Source of the DNA: Hyalella azteca
Taxonomy: Eukaryota > Arthropoda > Malacostraca > Amphipoda > Hyalellidae
Reading direction: 5' to 3'
Assembly (NCBI RefSeq): GCF_000764305.2
Contig: NW_025941473.1
Span: forward strand, 56,984 to 120,983
Length of the DNA stretch: 64,000 nucleotides
Part shown: positions 60,390 to 64,000 of the stretch, one piece after another
Layout: every line of letters starts with the position of its first letter
Position numbering within the stretch: the stretch's first letter is position 1
Position numbers and translations under genes: made by a program
The notes under the pieces: generated by a model
The model's database searches: none
What the model saw: only the letters and a program-made list of their open reading frames with translations
Told to the model about the DNA's origin: nothing

Positions 60390-62680
60390 AGTTATATATT
60401 TTTAATATTTGAGCTGGCTATAAAAATATTAGACTACCCGAGGCAGGCTTTGAGCAAGTTTCTCATGTTACCTGCAGTACTCATATTATAAGAATTTAGT
60501 TCCGAGTTCACATGACAATAACAAAAATATATTCATTTATTTTGTTCACTCAATTTCAACAAGAATAACCTCAATAGTTTTCAGACTTTCGAAATATTTT
60601 TTAGTTGTCAGATAGAAAATATTTCGGTCTTTTAAGACCTGTGTTGAATGCTGGATTACACGTCGTCAGGCCGGAGCATAGGCAAAGCAACAAATGCTTT
60701 AAGCGCTTTATTTAAAAAGTTGAGTAACTTTTTCTCTCACAAAGGAACGAACCGCTCGTACAAAAACGGACTATGCTACATTAAGCGAGCTTTAGCTTAA
60801 GATTAATCTAATGAAGCGAGGCTCGTAAATAAAACGATCTATATTTTGAGCTGATAAAAAAGGGGGATATTAAAAGGGTGTTCATTTCGTAGAGGGGGAT
60901 ATTAAAAGGGCTTCGGTATAACACTCCGCTTCAAGCGTTGATTATTGAGGAGATTTTCGCTATACATATGCTCTGTGGGCTCTCTCGTAGATATCGGGCT
61001 TCATGAACATTGCTTCTGTTAGTTGGTCATTTCTTTGAAAAATGCAATTAATTCTGAATAGAAATTCATGCTTGGGTCTGCCCGCTCAAACGTAACGAGC
61101 TCAGGCGCAGCAACCATGCAGCTGTGCTCGTTGCCCAGCCAACTGAACAAATTCACGACGATAAATTAAAACTCTGACAAATGAGCATCTAATCTCTTCA
61201 ATTTTATCAGTGACAATTTTTCCATCAGGCTCGTTCAAAAAGCAATGAAATGAAGGCGGCTAATAAAATCGCCAAGCGCCATCGGGGATTCTCTCACGGA
61301 TTCAGAAAAAGTACATCCACGCACCATAAAATTGTCCCGAACAAAAGCCTTAGGAAAATTGAAGACTAATTTATCTGTCTCGCGGCCCTCAGGACGTCGA
61401 TATGGGGCTCAATATTGGGAAATATTTTTATATAACCTCAATTATCGACGAAAACGTGGGAGTTAAATATACATGGGCCATGGAAACACAGACTGCGTGA
61501 AGGCAATGATTTGCACCAGAGAATCAACCAGTAATGCAATATAAAAAATTGCTTCGTAGAAAATTATTAAGATAATACAAATATTTTGTTACCAGTGTAT
61601 AGATAGCAATTCAATTTATTTTAAGTTGATTTAATAGAATTCTCCTTCCCTCGCAGCGTTTCGTGACCTGATTGGTGAAACCCACCTCATCAGTGACACC
61701 TTTTCCGATAGTTAACCGGCCTTAGCCTGCGCGTTTGTAGGTCCAAACCATAGCACACGAGTGTAAAACATCTAAACCTGTGAAAATCTCCATTGGAGTG
61801 ATAGCTTCCAGGCTTTAGTGATCGCTCTACCGATCACTGAAGCTTGAAAGGCTCGCGTCAACATGCAATATAAAAGCCTTTGCCAAACGCACATCAAAGG
61901 CCAGAGCAGGACAGATCGTAGGTCAGCTTAACTGCATCACAGACTTCCAGCACCCAAATTGACTGGCTAATTTGATTATTGCCCATTGTTTCAGACATGA
62001 CCTGACTATATGCCTCGACAGACTATATATTTAATGATAAAAGTATTACATATGTATAGCCGATTTAATTTTGTAGATAATAAAATCCTTTCACGAGTCA
62101 CTCGCATCAATTGCAAGGGGCCCCAGAAATAAGAGAAACGGTACTGATTTTCAAAGCAAATTCAGGTTCGGATAAGAAGGAATCAATTGATCAAATTTTA
62201 CGGTAACGGATGCATTAACGCAAGCATTCGTAATGTGTTGCAATGGAGAAGAAAAACATTAAATTATCCATTGTGCTGATCAAATTGACGCTCGCGAACC
62301 AAACGAACACTTGAACTGCTTTGATGTAAGTGGCGTTGAAAGCCTTTTATTCGATTCTAAAAATTACGTGGATAAATGCAACAAAAAGTAATTTCAATTT
62401 ATTTGATACATACAAGTTCAAAATAGCCTAGATTGATATACTGTAGAAGAAATCATAGAAGTAGACAGGTGATAGAACGCTTTACTACAATATTCTAGAC
62501 ATAACTTCATTTTACGGAAAACAGCAGCTTCCCAGTCGTGAGTGAAAGTCATAGGAGCAGTATATTTTCTTGCATGCTATCGCTTCCATACTTTAATGTA
62601 CGATTTTTCAGTTGAAATACCTCGAATAAATTAAATAATTGTTTTTTAGCGTCGTAATCAGCCCCTTCTGCCGTGTACAT
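60390..62680. other. no supported gene
   Basis: AT-rich, no long frames. GGGGGATATTAAAAGGG occurs twice (about 60863 and 60895), and a perfect-stem hairpin lies at 61812-61843. Confidence 0.6.
61812..61843. repeat. 13-bp stem hairpin
   Basis: GCTTTAGTGATCG and CGATCACTGAAGC are inverted around CTCTAC, with one mismatch in 13 pairs. Confidence 0.8.
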
Positions 62681-62681
62681 T

Positions 62682-62829
62682 CCCAGTGAAAATTTACAGA
62701 CGCAGTAACATCTGATTTGGATTACCAGAAGCTGGGGCGACTCTAAATTTTGTTACCCAGTGAAAATTTACAGACGCGGCAGCTTCTGATTTGGATTACC
62801 AGAAGCTGGGGCGACTCTAAATTTTTGTT
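62682..62829. repeat. 74-bp tandem duplication
   Basis: CCCAGTGAAAATTTACAGAC at 62682 recurs at 62756. The two units differ at a few bases. Each contains TCTGATTTGGATTACCAGAA and GCTGGGGCGACTC. Confidence 0.94.
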
Positions 62830-63279
62830 AGGGTTGTACAAGCTCCACTCGAGCACATGTCAGGCCGCGGGACGGTCATCGCGGCTGCCACACTTGTGAA
62901 TTTCCTCACAGGTGCTGCCATCGATCCTCTGCGTGGTTGTCATTATGAATTTCTTACATAGATACTCTTCATTTCATGTTTTTTATTGAGAATTTCTTCC
63001 ATCGATCCTTCCTTCCATCGAATTTATTCCAGAGTTTGTTTAAGAATTTATTCAACTATGAGACGAAAAAAATGCATCTATTATATTTCAAGAGAACAAA
63101 GCATCATCCGAATTGCACAAAAGACCTGCCAACCTCGACCATATCAACCAATTTCTTAACAATGACCAGCAGGCAACAGCTCGAGTCTGCATCATCCACG
63201 ACCTGCAGCCCCGGCGCGCTCGTATATACTGTATATGAGCGGTCACTGCGAACTGATAAGCCCGGTGTTTGAACGGTCA

Positions 63280-64000
63280 AGTAGAAAGGAATAGCATTAC
63301 AAAGTGCTGGCGAGTCCTTTTGCCAGGTATAAAAAGTGGAGCCTAGAACAAATGTTGAATAAAGGTGTCAGGAATAAAAAAAAACGATATGTGTGGGTGA
63401 ATATCATTGCCAGAAATAGATTTGCACAATTTTTTCTCGCAATTTGACACATTTATTAATGATAATGGAAATAAACTTATGAACTCGATCGAATGCAATT
63501 AATCAAATTTTTATTTAAAGCTATATGTGATCGCTTTAAATATTCGAGCTGAACGCACTGACTAGAAGATACATTCCCATGTGTTGAGATAAACCTTAGA
63601 TAAACTACACAGAGCAAAAAACTCAGAGAATAAAACAACATGCACTTCAAACCTGCGTTAGAACTTCACTCAGTCGACAGCTGCAATCACTCAAAGAAAG
63701 TTTGTTCAAACTAAACGTATTTCCCTTCGACTATCATCCTGCAGAGCATCTGTCACTATTTGTCATGAAGTAACGTCTAAATATACTTCAATTTCAATAC
63801 ATTAAATTCGAAGTTCACTTTGGACTTCGCTGACACAATAGCCTACCGTAATCGGAATGATTTTACGAGACAATTCGATAACACATGATTCACAGCACGC
63901 TTTTCGTACCTGAATTTGAAGTATCAAATAATTATTAAATACGAGGAGGAGCAGACCGCACAACTCAATTAAACTCAACAGACTTCGGTGATATGAAGCG
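63280..64000. repeat. 0.9-kb direct repeat, copy B, running off the window
   Basis: Same orientation as 48235-49142, 15 kb away. It aligns from AGTAGAAAGGAATAGCATTA through GACTTCGGTGATATGAAGCG at the window end, without the foldback insertion seen in copy A. It is cut by the window edge at the very base where copy A changes into the GC-rich transposon end. Confidence 0.88.

Overview
The window is eukaryotic nuclear DNA. It is AT-rich and has short exons with GT-AG introns, no operons, and a high load of DNA transposons, MITEs, a SINE and minisatellites. A globin of the invertebrate globin X/neuroglobin-like kind, together with the repeat mix (Tc1, hAT, piggyBac-type, tRNA-derived SINE), suggests an arthropod, most likely a crustacean. 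The species cannot be told from the sequence.

Layout. 1-8.7 kb is a transposon graveyard. A full-length but frameshifted Tc1/mariner element (2866-4279) lies inside a TTAA-flanked piggyBac-type repeat. A hAT element with an intact 8-bp target duplication (5356-6333), a TA-flanked MITE (6666-6916) and two of three copies of a ~182-bp hAT-type MITE lie inside a possible larger TA-flanked element (5086-8484). 9.9-10.8 kb holds a small unrecognised gene on the minus strand coding for a ~94-residue helical protein. 13.4-14.6 kb looks like a decayed reading frame of unknown origin. 15.1 kb carries a tRNA-derived SINE.

19.5-23.1 kb holds the best-supported host gene: the last two exons of a globin on the minus strand. 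They keep the CD1 Phe, E7 His and F8 His and the two ancestral globin intron positions (B12.2 and G7.0). The intron between them contains a 40-bp minisatellite that repeats the exon's own 5' splice-site sequence about ten times. The N-terminal exon was not found.

From 23 kb to the end no intact gene could be supported. The sequence is AT-rich intergenic or intronic DNA with at least a dozen tandem repeats (33-bp inverted array, 38, 89, 36, 44, 68, 21, 74 bp and TATGT), another TTAA MITE (56329-56546), a deleted transposase remnant (54901-55198), a foldback repeat in two copies, and a ~0.9-kb direct repeat (48235-49142 and 63280-64000, running off the window). If the globin's first exon lies further upstream, part or all of this stretch is its intron. 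Two single N characters (37157, 57518) sit at tandem repeats and are probably assembly joins.
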